Of a DNA stretch of 64,000 nt, positions 1 through 12,500 are shown piece after piece. The position numbers and the translations under genes were made by a program. This DNA comes from Aplysia californica. Taxonomy: Eukaryota; Mollusca; Gastropoda; Aplysiida; Aplysiidae. Location: the NCBI RefSeq assembly GCF_000002075.1, contig NW_004798081.1, forward strand, positions 96,048-160,047. Reading direction: 5' to 3'. The number at the start of each line of letters is the position of its first letter. The stretch's first letter is position 1. The notes under the pieces were generated by a model. It did no database searches. It was not told the DNA's origin and saw only the letters and a list, made by a program, of their open reading frames with translations.

Positions 1-756
1 TTCAAAAAAGTATAGAGAAAAGTCACGTTTTGAGAAAACGGCCGATAAAGAAAAATAAAATATAAAATTGACTTAATGAGGAAATGGTGGTCACAGACAT
101 GCTCGGTATGGGGAAAAAATACGGATTTTTTGGGGGTTCTTACGTGATGAAATAGTTGTAGGAGAGGCTGAGGAAGTCAGATGCCTATGATTCAAATTCC
201 ATAATTTTGAGCCGAATCGGGACTTTGGAGGTGTAGCCCCCCTCCCCCCTCCCTCCCCCAAAGCCGTGTCGTGTTATTCTGATGATGTCAGTGGTCCGAG
301 ATGATGTGTTCACGCTTGAATGAAGTTAGGGTCTCTGTACAGCATTATCTATGATGCTCCTCTCGAAGTTGCTATGTCGGAGTTTTCGAGTTAATAACAA
401 CAGGCCCTATACATCACAACGCCAATATAAAACGGCTCGGTATATAGGTTTATTTCATTATTATTTTTCATTATTTTTAAATAATATATTGCAGTTTCTA
501 CTGCTCTACTATAACTACATAATATGTATATTATAATCTAGGTCATGAGAATGTGTGGTTACGTAAATAGGCCTAATGATAACAGAACACGCTTGTTTTC
601 CTGTTCATGGTGTCGCCCCGTTAGCTTCTGTCGACGCCCCTGTTTTGTTTGTCTTCACATTTTGACCTCATGTGAAACATTCAAGGTGAACCCGTTCCTC
701 AATGGGCAGATCCGAGGGTCTTTTTTTCGATTCGTAAAAACCACGAGGGCTCGCTC

Positions 757-931
757 TGATTGGCCACAAGCGGGTTAAAGTTTTCCCGATGACTTGTAAG
801 GGACGGGAATCACAATCACAACAGGAGTGTGATTCACATTTCATTGATATATGGTTTATAAGGAAGGCGGGAGAGGTTCTTGCATCAACGTCAACACAGT
901 CAACACTTTCGTTTGAATTTGAATGCTAAAT
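757..931 (+). promoter_or_regulatory. AS3MT: Putative AS3MT promoter and non-coding exon 1
   Basis: An inverted CCAAT box (ATTGG, 759-763) and a TATAAG element (857-862) precede a consensus 5' splice site, GTAAGT, at 932. A start about 25-30 bases after TATAAG would give a short untranslated exon of roughly 45-50 bases ending at 931. This fits the fact that the exon with the AS3MT start codon opens with an acceptor (CAG ending at 3322) and 16 untranslated bases, so at least one upstream exon is needed. The assignment rests on motif order and position only. Confidence 0.4.
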
Positions 932-958
932 GTAAGTATTCAAATACCATTAGACTCT

Positions 959-1430
959 TGATCTAGATCTAGATCTAGAACTAGAAATCTATTTTGCTTT
1001 TTTGGTAGGCCACAGCGAAGCACTTTCGCTTTCAGTTTCAGCTTGTCGGTGTCCCTCTCATCCCTGACCCTTTCTTGGCCGTTGATGTTGACAGTGATGT
1101 CAGTAGGCCTAACCTAAGGATCTTGATTTTTTAGTTTTAATAGAGGTTTTACGGCGCTCGCAACTGCATAAGGTCATATGAGCGCCATGTGATCTTGATA
1201 GATATCTAGATCTAGAATCTAGATCTAGATCTAGATCTATATATCTATATATCTAGATATAGATCGGCTAGATCTGGTGACGATGAACTGAATTGTAGCA
1301 GACCACTCAACACTAGGCTAGGCTTGAACTAGAATAGGCCTAATCTATAATCTAGATCTAGGGGTCCTACTAAATCTAGATCTAGATCTAGATCTAATTA
1401 CTAATTTTCATTCTAGATCTAGATATACAT
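959..1430. repeat. AGATCT hexamer repeat islands in AS3MT intron 1
   Basis: Runs of TCTAGA/AGATCT occur at about 959-985, 1200-1270 and 1370-1410, with further single units to about 1760. Arrays are imperfect and partly palindromic (AGATCT is its own complement), so they can form cruciforms. Confidence 0.8.
1129..1188 (-). repeat. SINE tail fragment
   Basis: Only the 3' tail shared by the SINE-1 and SINE-2 families is present here, reversed: the CGGCGCTCGCAACTGCATAA block followed by GGTCATATGAGCGCC. No head is attached. Confidence 0.65.
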
Positions 1431-1514
1431 TTTTTTTAAACCTACAAAGCAACCAAGTTATAATTATGGGAAAAATTTGTTGGTCAGTCGAGAAGAGGAC
1501 AAAAAAAAAAACAA

Positions 1515-1605
1515 CCTTCCATGACTGGGATCGAACCCACACTCATAAAATAATGGTTTGGCTTCAAATGCAGACGCGCTGTCCTTTCGGCCATGAGAAC
1601 TTCCA
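1515..1605 (-). repeat. tRNA-like sequence with A and B boxes
   Basis: On the - strand TGGCCGAAAGG fits a Pol III A box and GGTTCGATCCC, about 45 bases later, fits a B box. The stems are irregular and I cannot name an anticodon with confidence, so a degenerate tRNA or the head of another SINE family is more likely than a working tRNA gene. Confidence 0.45.
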
Positions 1606-2289
1606 ACAACGAAAGGTAGATTAAGCTTCATATTAAGACACAGCGTTTTATTTAGCACTGGCGCTAATCAGCAACGCTGCGTTTAATTTAGCACTGGCAC
1701 TAATCGCAACGCGGCGTTGCCAATAGGCACTTCCAAAATAGATTTAGAATCTAGATATAGATGTAATTCTCTGCCAAGAAATTAGACGTACCACCACATG
1801 ACAATCCTCAGAATGATGGGTAGATCGAGTCTGATCTAGTATGATTAAGTATCGTAAGCTCACTTATTCAGTTGAAAGCCATCACAAAGGCCCTTCTATT
1901 CTTCATTATATTTTACCCTGTAAATTACAGGATACACGCACGAGACGGGACATTGTGGCTGAGAAATAATCTTCTGCCTGTGACATCACTTTCTGCTGCC
2001 TGCGCATATTGAGCAAATTATGTTTGCCTTAGTTACCGCTAGATCTACATTTACAAGAACTTTTCGTCAGGGTTTTGGTCATTTTAAAAGGTCTGTTTTA
2101 GTAGTGGCTAGATCTATACTATATATCCAGTAAATGACCCCTTTTCTTAGAAACTTAACCTGACTTATGTTACTGTTACAGCTCTACACTGAAAGTTGAT
2201 TGCTGCACACTCAAGATGAGCTTTGTTAGAGCTGTGGGTTTTTTTCATATATTTGGAAACTTACAATGTATTTTCCCAAGTCTGACTGA

Positions 2290-2960
2290 CTGTAGATGGT
2301 AATGGCAAGGGAGATGAATAGTCTATGGTGATGGTGACCCCAAGAGGCAGAGACAAACTATAGGCCTATTATGTTTTTCCCAAAGACAGAGAGCAAAAAA
2401 GCAGCTGATGATGACGGAAGGGAGGCAGTTCAAATTGCGTGATCTAGGGTGACAACAGCAGGCGTAGAAGAACTATTACTGTGATGATCATGATAGTAGG
2501 ACAATTTTATGCAAGAAAGCAAATCCATATAAATGGCTATTTTGACAACGGAAAACAAAGGCAAAATGCAATAATTAGTGGCAATGTTACCTCAGCAAGA
2601 ACCAAGGCAAATTATAGAATTGATGATGGTGATGAGAGGAGAGGCAAATTTATTTGAAGATGGTGACAAGAGGCAGTGCAAATTATAGATTGCGATATAT
2701 TTACAGAATGCTATTTAACAAACTGTAGTTGGTGATGGTAACAATAGCAAGGAGCTATTTTATTTTAGATATTGATGGTGCCAAAAAGTTGTCATGTCAT
2801 GAAGAGAAACTATTGTTGGGGAGATATAAACGAGACAAGATAGATCAAAGATGGTGATTGATGGTGACTGCAAGAGGCAACACCATGCTGCAACTGGAGG
2901 TAACAAGAGACAACAAAACAAATTTTGTATGGATATAATGATGATTACAGGAGGCAAATA
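2290..2960. repeat. Diverged minisatellite, AS3MT intron 1
   Basis: About ten diverged units built around GATGGTGACAAGAGGCA followed by AAATTATAG recur with a spacing of roughly 50-90 bases. No coding frame runs through it. Confidence 0.6.
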
Positions 2961-3338
2961 TAAATTATAGAGATAACGTTATAAGCAAAATATTTACTGA
3001 TTGTCCAATTTTTAAAATATATAATATTTTGTCAGTCTAATGTTTATGTTAGTGGCATATTGTTATTTTTAGTTGTCTTTGCTTTTGGTCAGAGATCAAA
3101 GGAAACTGTCTGAAGTGGTGGTACCTTTTTTCATTGTACCATCTGCTCCTCAGTAACCTTGCATACAATTTGTTACAATGTGTATGGCATTGATGGTTCC
3201 GAGAAGATAGGGAAAGATATATTGATGGCCCAGTAGGGTTTTGAAAGTCTACAGTTTTTCTGGACCATAAAATCCTTGTGGGTTATTTTTTCAATTTTTG
3301 TCTCTGATTTTTTTCCCCTCAGAACTTTATCGAAAGCC

Positions 3339-3517
3339 ATGGCAGATGCTGCAGCTCCTGCGACTCTTGACTCCGAGAAGGCAGTTAAAGAATACTATGG
3401 AAAAATCTTAACCAAATCCTCTGACCTCAAGACTGGAGCATGCACCAGTCAGCCTGGAAAGTACCCAAAGTTTATCCGGGAGGCCATTGGAGCAGTGCAT
3501 CAGGAGGTCACTGATAA
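3339..3517 (+). CDS. AS3MT: AS3MT coding exon 1 (start codon exon)
   Basis: Encodes residues 1-59 and two bases of Lys60. The ATG lies 16 bases after an acceptor and is followed by MADAAAPATLDSEK. It contains Cys35 in TGACTSQPGKYP, the first arsenic-pathway cysteine. Donor GTAAGC. Confidence 0.93.
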
Positions 3518-6500
3518 GTAAGCAGTTCTAGTCAAGAAAGAATATTCATTTTTGTCCTGTCATGTATTGGGCTGTTTGATGAGAAATTTCTTTCTCTCAA
3601 TATCAATAAATAATTTTGTATGTTTTGTCAGTCCAGTCTTGCAAAGAATTCTATCATTAGGTTTTAGCCTTCAAAATGACCTTTAAAAAATCATGGGCTT
3701 TTCAGTTTTTACTTGCTGTCTGATCTAAACCATGCTTTCCCATAGAACTAGAATCCCTTCTCACCAAAATTGTGAGTTCTGAAGAGAAGATAACATTGTG
3801 GCTGTCCGCACTCTCACCTCATGTTGTTTGGACAGCTTTTTCTTTCTTATATCTGACCAGATCCTTTGAGTTTGAGGGCAGCAGCAGAAAAAATATCCCA
3901 GGCTTTGATTTTGCAGTTCCTTTCCACATTTGATAACCACTGTTGCACCTTCTACTGAGTGTAGTCCTATCATGGAACATACCTGGTGTTGGTCTGTGCT
4001 TTTAATCTTTGGGCATATTGAGTTCTCCATTGGAGCAAGAGCGCTTGTTATTGGAGGTTGCCTCTAATAAGTTCTACATCTTGATAATTATTTATCTGTC
4101 TGTGGTTTCTGTCTGTATTACTGTTTGCCAGGGCTAAGTGACCGCAATTGATTCGATGTGTTTCGCTTTATTTCGCATTCTGAACAATAGTGAATGGCAC
4201 TTCCTCCAATATTTCTTTGAATAGCACGCTTCAACAGAAACGAGAAATGACTTACTTGTTTTTATTTTCGATAACTACAAGGCCTGTTAAGTGAACATAT
4301 AGGAGGGAGGTGACTAGGGATATATGAGTCTGAACAACTGAAAGAAATAATACATTTAACAGCAATTAAATTAACTTGGAGAAAGTTTCTGTTTCACAGA
4401 GCAATTTAGTGTTCCTTTTCTGAAGAAACTTTCTAATGACCTCGGATATAATACTATATATTAATAATAATATTATATATAGCATTTGTCTGGCCTTTTC
4501 TTCTTCAGGTATTACGGCTGTGGTCCTGTCTTCCCGCCGGCACTACGGGGATCCTCCGTGCTAGATCTGGGCAGCGGGAGCGGTCAAGACTGCTACATCC
4601 TCAGCAAGCTGGTTGGTCAGGATGGAGAAGTGGTTGGGCTGGACATGACAGATGAACAGGTGTGTACTAAGTGGACACTGATTCAACTTGTGTTCTTTGA
4701 TGGGTTTTACTTTTCTGTCAAAGAAACTAATGGTAGATCTAGTCCCCCTCGATTTGGTTTTTCCAGTGTCTTCAACAATCTGGCACTTTGCATCATTGAA
4801 ATAACCTTCTTACTTGTAGGTCTGGATGGAGAGGGTGGGAGGGGGCGCAGTTCAAGACTATAATTTTTAGTCTTGTCTATCTGGTTTTTTTCTGTCAGTC
4901 TCTTTTATATCAGATGGTGATTGGTTTGCCTTTGCTGTTGTCTGCTCCTTCTACTTTTGCTCAGTACTACTGTTTTTGTATTTGTTTTTTGGAGAAATCT
5001 GGCTGTTGTCATTTTAGATGCCAACACAGAATTAATGTCAGCCAGATTTCTTTATCATCCTCCTTGTTCTTAGCAAGAAAAGGGGGCATGGATGTGCAGT
5101 GTATCTCACTAATGTCTCCCTGCATCATGTACTCATGTGTTCTCCTGTTGTGGGCTTCAGCTTGCTGTTGCGAACAAGTATATCGACTACCACACCCAGC
5201 TGTACGGCTACTCCAAGCCCAACATTAGCTTTGTCAAAGGCAACATGGAACTCATGCAAGAGGCAGGCATACCCAGCAACAAGTTTGACCTCATTGTGTG
5301 AGTTGTCTGTCTTGTTTGTTTGTATTTCATTTTTCTGTCACTTTATTTGTTCGTTTTTCTGTGTGTACCAGTCATTATCTACGTGGTTAGTGTTGTGTTA
5401 TCATGAGGACAGGTTATTTTTTGTGTGTGTGTGTTTGTGTTTTGTATGGATGTACACGCCTTTTAATCTATGTGTGTAGGTATGGAATACGCTTTTGTAA
5501 CTGAATTGATCCAATGTTTTACTTCAGTCTTAAGCCTTGGTAAAACTAGCTGTGGAATTTCAGTTCCTGTTTTCAGCTTCAACTGAACAAAAAGACCTAC
5601 TCGGTTTACTCTGTTCTAATCTTTTTGCTATGATGTTCTTTTTTTTTTTTGTAAGTGTAATGAGAGGATAACTGCTATCTAATCCTAGATTCTACTCGTT
5701 AGTCTATTTACGTCGGTTTCAATACTCACTGTTTCGAGCGGGGAACGATGAGTGTGGGTCGTACTGGTCCGGAGCTCCATCCACTGTGTCGACCCACCAG
5801 TAGCGTCGATCCCTGCTCAGACTAGGTTTTAGTCGTGGCTCAGAAGACCAGTTTAACCTTCGCCGTCTGTTTATATACCCCCCGTGCTCCCTTATTCTCC
5901 TACACTCACTAGGCTACACTGAGTTTGTTTACTTATTTCACGTGATTCTGGCTTGTCTGGTAATCACAGCGAATTATAAACCACAGTAAGCTTATGTTGT
6001 TATACTAATGTGTAAGATTTGGTGCTAAGCCCTCAGTGCACTTTGGCATGGAATTAAGTCTCAGCAGATATGGTAGAATTTTACTCCTATTGCTGGCTCT
6101 ACTTGCCATGACTCTTGTCAATGAGTACATTGCTAACTTGGTCTGTGTTTATGAAACATATGAGACAGAACAATTTTTGGTTCCGTTTTTCAGATCCAAT
6201 TGTGTTATCAATCTAGCCAAGGACAAGCGTGCTGTGCTTAAAGAGGCATACAGAGCACTGAAGGTAAGAAACTGGTTGAAAGCATGGTTTTTGTTTAAGT
6301 GAATCATAAATTTGTTCTTTTATTTGGGGGGGATAAGGAATAAGAGTTGTTTGGTGAAGTGCATGCCTTTTATTCTGTGCTAGGGGGCTCTCTTGGCCTA
6401 GAGGTTAAGGTGTTGGCCTCTCATTCAAAGGTCCCGGGTTCGAATCCAGGTAGCGACCGAAAAATTTTCTTCTCTAAATTTGTCTCCTTTCATACCCCGT

Positions 6501-9500
6501 TTCCTGCTCTCTAGCAATGTTCTGTCGTCTGCTTTCATCTCCTCTTTCTGCCCCCACCCCCTCACCTCCTTTGCCCCTTCCTCTGGGCTCCTGATTCTTT
6601 CTGCAGCCTTTCTACTGCTACTCCTTCGCTTCTTTTTACTGCTGCCTTTCAGCCACACCCCTGATCTTCTGGTAGGAAAGATCTACACCTAGCCTTCTCG
6701 GACGAGGGCGAAAAATCTCGGAGGGCCTGTGTGCAAGTTGCGCACGTTGAAGATCCCTTGGTGGTCTAAAATCAATAAGAGTAGGCTTTGGCCGCCACCC
6801 GGGCAAAATTCAAAATTTCCTACCAACTGAAAATATTAGGTGTGTTCCACGCGCTCATATGACCTTTTGCAGTTGCGAGCGCCGTAAAACACTTTACAAA
6901 AAACAAACAAACAATATTCTGTGCTGTTGTTGAAATTCTGTGCTCAGAGATGCTATCATCCTCTCTACTTCTTTTACTTGTCTTCCTCCTTTTTTACTAT
7001 CACCTCTTACCTTGTTTTCTTCCTCGATCATGACTTATTTCTAGTATGACGTTATTCCGCCAGTTCTTGCAGCCTAGAGTGTTGTCTTGTCTTACTTTAT
7101 TGCATCGAGGCTGTTACTTTCAGCTAGTGTAGTGGGTGGTTGGAGGGTGCTGTTGGAGGTCCTACTTTTTGTCTCTTCTATTGTTTCCATTTGTCAACCA
7201 GAGGTGCATTTCACCGTAGTAAATTTGTCCAAGTGCTTCTCTCTACTAAAAAAAAAACAACTTATGTTTGGATAGATATGCCAGAGTGGTAGTGGGTGGT
7301 TGGAGGGTGCCGTTGGGAAGTCCTACTTTCACAGCTTTACCAAGTACTGAGATGAGATGATCTCTTGTGTTTCAGGATGGAGGAGAGCTCTACTTCAGCG
7401 ATGTCTATGCTGACAAAGATTTGCCTGCAAATATCAGAGAACATGAGGAGTTGTGGTGTAAGTCTTCAATTGGTTTGAAAGCTTTGTGTAGACTCGCTTG
7501 GGCACAATTGGCAGCTTTGTGATAAAGAAGGGTAGGCATAAACTGTATGAGTTGCCAGAGATTTATCATGTTGATTTGAGATGGGTATGGTAAAAATGAG
7601 TTTCTTGTCTCATATCCTCAAAGTTGCAGGGTTTTGTATCATACATTTAAAAATTCAATCATTAAGACATCTTTTTTTTTTCAAATCATAAAATTGACTT
7701 TGGTAGCACTGTTTTTTGGGGGGCTCTCGTGGCCTAGAGGTTAAGGTGTTGGCCTCTCATTCAAAGGTCTCGGGTTCGAATCCGGGTAGCGACCGAAACA
7801 TTTTCTTCTCTAAATTTGTCTCCTTTTACCCCATTTCCTGCTCTCTAGCAATGTTCTGTCGTCTGCTTTCATCTCCCCTTTCTGCCCCCACCCCTTCACC
7901 TCCTTTGCCCCTTCCTCTGGGCTCCTGATTCTTTCTGCAGCCTTTCTACTGCTACTCCTTCGCTTCTTCTTTATGCTGTCTTTCAGCCACACCCCTGATC
8001 TTCTGGTAGGAAAGATCTACACCTAGCCTTCTCGGAGGGCCCATGTGCAAGTTGCGCACTTTAAAGATCCTTTTGTGGTCTAAAATCGATAAAAGTAGCA
8101 TTCGGCCGCCACCTAGGCAAAATTAAAAATTTCCTACCAGCTGAAAATATTAAGTGTGTCCCGCACGCTCATATGACCTTATGCAGTTGCGAGCGCCGTA
8201 AAACATTTTACAAAAACAAAAACTGTTTTTTGTGTTTTTTTCTCTGAAGAGAGCTAAAAATATCTTAAATTGTAATATAACCCATGTGAAGAATTAATTT
8301 TCAAATCTCTAAAGACAGAAAAATATCTATAATCAAGAGGACTTTGGAAACATGTGCAGCTGTCCAACTGCCAGTTTTAGAGTAAGAAACAGTGAATATA
8401 TAAAGTGTAAATCAAAGCATAAGTGAAGTAGAGGGTAGGGGATAATTGTAAATAATCAAGGTAATGAATGAGGTGACAGTAGAAAGTGTAATTTATCAAA
8501 GTGATATAATATGGTTTAAAGATGTAAATTGTAAGTTGTTTCTTTGTCCCCTCAGGTGAGTGTGTGGTGGGTGCCCTCTGGTGGCGGGATCTGTACAGAC
8601 TGGCTGAAGAGATTGGTTTCTCCACACCACGCATGGTCACTGCAGGACTCTTCTCCATCGACGACAAGTCTTACAAGGACTTTCTCGGTGGGTACCAGCA
8701 TGTTGCAGTACTCTCTCTCTCTTGCCCTTTTTAACTCCCAGTGGAGCACAGGCCATCAACAGCATTACTCCAGCGAAGTCTGTCCTGAGCATCCTTTTCT
8801 ATCTGTTTCCATGATGTCCCCGCTTTTTCAATTTCCGCTTGTACCGCTCGCCTCCATGTCATCTTTAGTCTTCCCTTCTTTCGTTTTCCTTGTGGGTTCC
8901 ACGTTAAAGCCTGCCTGATGATGCTTGACGGGGGTCTCCTCAGGGTGTGTCCAATCCATTTCCATTTCTTCACCCGTATGTCTTCCTTTATCGGCCTTTG
9001 GCTGTTGCAGTACTAGTATATCGCAATGTCCACGTAAACATTTGGTAATACAGTAGAACACGACTACAACGGGACCATGCCTACAGCGGGACCTTAAAGT
9101 AATCCCCTTTTTTTCTCTATGTAAACTCAATTACCTGTGCTCGGGTTTAGCGAGGCAAGGAAAGACCTGAGCTCGGATACAGCGGGAGAGATTGAGCGAG
9201 CTCTAGCTGGGGGGAAGGGGGTTGGGGGGCTGTGGGCACCAAACAGGCAGTCAGTGGTGCAGCGTTGTGAATGGCCAGTCCAGTGATGAGTGAGGTGGGG
9301 CAGGCGGCAGAGAGAGCTGGTGCGGAGAGACATGTTACGTAAGCCACTCCAAAAGTGATGTGCCGTGGCTTAGAGTTAGAGGCTTAGTATGAGAGGGTAT
9401 AGGCCAAAGGCCTAGGCTATGCCAAAAAGTAAAAGAAGAGGAGAGCGTGTAGTGTGTGATTCCTGATTCATTGAATTGCGACCGTTGATGCTCATAGGCA

Positions 9501-12500
9501 TACGCACGCACCCACTTCACTGGTTCTACAGTTTCTCTTCCTGTACGATAGACAACACAAGCAATGAAACCGAGGAAAAGATGGCTTCCAACAATGACAA
9601 AAGGAAATGCTTCTCTCTCGAATTAAAGGCCGAGATAATCAACAAAGTTGACAAGAAAAGGAAGACTAATCAAAAGCGCAAATTTTATTGATATGGAAGG
9701 AAGGTGTTCATATGGATTTTTATAAGTTTTTCGGTAATTTCCCCTTTGCTTTCCTATAGCGGGAACTTGCTTACAGCGAGATTTTTCTCCTGGAACCAAA
9801 TGTCCCGCTATAGCCGTGTTCTACTGTATTCTAAATCTTTTGGAGGAAATCCATCTTGCGGAACTGTATTTAACCCTAGTCTTCTGGATGGGGGCCTCGC
9901 AGACCCCAACAGGTATACTTTAGGCATTTTCGACAAAACTTTGGGTTCGATGTTATTTTCCTCCCAGGTTTTCTTCAAACACCCTCTGATAAGCATGAAT
10001 ACGGTCTATGAAGTTATTTGGATAATTTTGAAGACAGTGATGACTATTTTCCTAGGACAACCCCCCTGAACCCTAAAGGGGGCCTCTCAGACCCCAAGGC
10101 ATTTTTACTATAATAGGAAAGGCAGTTCTCCTCCTGCCAAGTATGTACCGAATGGCAGCTTCGATGAGGAGACCAGAAAAGCAGAAATCAACATCTTTTA
10201 CAACAAAACAAAGGGCGGTGTGGAGTCTCTGGACCAGATGGTCCATGCATACATGTCAAAGAGGAAGACCGTGAGATGGCCTCTGACCTTCTTCTGCAAT
10301 CTGTGGGATGTTGCAGCTATTGCTGCTTACATCTGCTTCACTGCTCAAAATCCCCAGTGGAATATCCGCAATAAACACAGGAGAAAAATCTTCCTCGGGA
10401 TGTTGGGTGATGAGCTCTGCCTGCCATTAATACACTGCCGGGCTGCCACTGAGAACATTCCTAAGTCAGTTCGTATGAGCATGCTTCTCTGTGGTGTCAC
10501 ACCACTTACCCAAACCCAAGAAGCAAGAACACTGGTCACTGAACATGGGCCAAGAAAGAGGAAACGCTGTGGACTTTATCAGAGAAACAAGGACAGAATA
10601 TCTTGTGAAATATCAGTTTGTGGGGAACAGTCTGTTTCCAAGCGTGTTTGTCTTCACTGTCAGTAGACACTCATATTCCGAGCACTTGTCTCCTGGTCTT
10701 CGGTGCCAGTACTGGTACCAAGTTACTATACGTACCACACTATTTTGGCATCATCCTAATTATCATTTACCGTAATTAAGTCTTCTTGGGCATTTTCATG
10801 AGATTCATTTTTAACTGAAAAACTACCACATCATCATTCAAATTCAATCTCATTATTCAGCAATAAAAACAGCATGCTCATGACATAACCGACCCACAAT
10901 CATTAGGAAAAAAAGTGCCAGAATTGCATCGATAACCTCAATCAAAGTTGTTCACCAACTAATATATGATATATAAAGTTCAATAAATGTGTTCGTTAAA
11001 CAGATTATTTCTGTATGTGTAGTCTTGGGTGTTTTGTTTCAACGTTTCTGTGTTAAAGTTTCTGTAAATGATGATCAACCACCAAGTTTATCCATAAAAT
11101 ACAAAGGATAAATAGTGGGGTCTGAGAGGCCCCCTTACAGGCTTCTAGGGAAATCGGACAATCCAGAACACTAGGGTTAAAGACAGGTCTGTCTTTTGTA
11201 TTTCCCTGCCAAATGGGTATCGGTCGTGGCAATAGGAATTAGAAAAAAAGAGATTTTCATGAAATATTCAATCCCATGTGAATGGATTTATTACTACTGA
11301 CTGTTGTATCACTGTTTAATTTTGTAAGTGGTGGGTGGTGAGGCTAGTATGAGGATTATTTAGCATTTACACAATGACGCATTGACCAGGGCTATATTGC
11401 TTCTAACTGAATACATAGGGCCAAAATGTTCTCATCATTTAATAGGGTGTCTGAATTTTTGTCATGTCGTATGATCCAAAGTAAAATTTGAATGTTTAGT
11501 GTGCTGTGCAGGGGGCTCTCGTGGCCTAAAGGTTAAGGTGTTGGCCTCTCATTCAAAGATCCCGGGTTCGAATCCGGGTAGCAACTGAAAAATTTTCTTC
11601 TCTAAAATTGTCTCCTTTCACCTCCTTTCCTGCTCTCTAGCAATGTTTTGTTGTCTGCTTTTATTTCCACTTTCTGCCCCCACCCCCTCACCTCCTTTGC
11701 CCACTCCTCTGGGCTCCTGACTCTTTCTGCAGTCTTTCTACTGCTACTCCTTGGCTCCTCCTTACTGCTGTCTTTCTGCCACACCCCTGATCTTCTGGTA
11801 GGAAAGATCTACACCTAGCCTTCTCGGACAAGGGCGAAAAATCTCGGAGGGCGCGTGTGCAAGTTGCACATGGTAAAGATCCCTTGGTGGTCTAAAATCA
11901 ATAAGAGTAGGCTTCGGCCGCCACCCGGGCAAAATTCAAAATTTCCTACCAACTGAAAATATTAGGTGTGTCCCGTGCGCTCATATAACCTTATGCAGTT
12001 GTGAGCGCCATAAAACACTTTACAAAAACAAAAACAAGTGTGTTGTGCAAAGGGCAGCCAAGTTTGCATGACTTGGGGTCTTGTGTAGATGGTCTATGTT
12101 GAATGAGTCCTGTTGTCTATATATGCTCTGACTGACGATGCTGTGTTTCCATGACCAGGTGATGCCAAGTTTGTCTCAGTGACTTACAGTCTGTTCAAGC
12201 TTCCTGAAGGAGAACGCTCCCCCTGTACCATTCAGTACAATGGTGGCATCCAGGGCTATGAGGAGGACTTTAAGTTTGATCATGGCATCACCTTCAAGGT
12301 AAATTTCGTTTGATGCGTTTGACATTGGCTGAAAGGAAAATGGAGAGAGACATTTGTTTGAAAGTTGTGTATGAAAAGAGAAAAAGAGAGTTGATAGTTT
12401 GTGGCTAGGAAGGCTTGTAATGGAAAATCACCCAAGAAATTATTCCACTTTTCCTTTGCAAGGAAGTTTGTTCATAAAGAACTTCAGAATGGAAACTTTT

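Noticed and set aside
545-778. 77-codon frame upstream of AS3MT
   Set aside because: It overlaps the proposed promoter and has no recognisable domain; chance length for this composition.
5650-5990. Possible solo LTR starting TGTAATG and ending CACA
   Set aside because: No matching target duplication, no second copy and no poly(A)/TATA arrangement that I could defend.
6383-6460. Functional tRNA gene at the SINE-1 head
   Set aside because: Always joined to the same 450-bp body and repeated eight times; the anticodon stem does not fold well.
6425-6692. Frames on both strands at SINE-1 copies (also 7716-7992, 11602-11784, 50450-50807, 57867-58127, 60385-60867)
   Set aside because: The same peptides recur at every SINE-1 copy, so they are read from the repeat.
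10220-10666. 148-codon frame as a host gene
   Set aside because: Its motifs (GGVESLDQM, KRKTVRWP) and the TTAA-flanked ends show it is a piggyBac transposase remnant.
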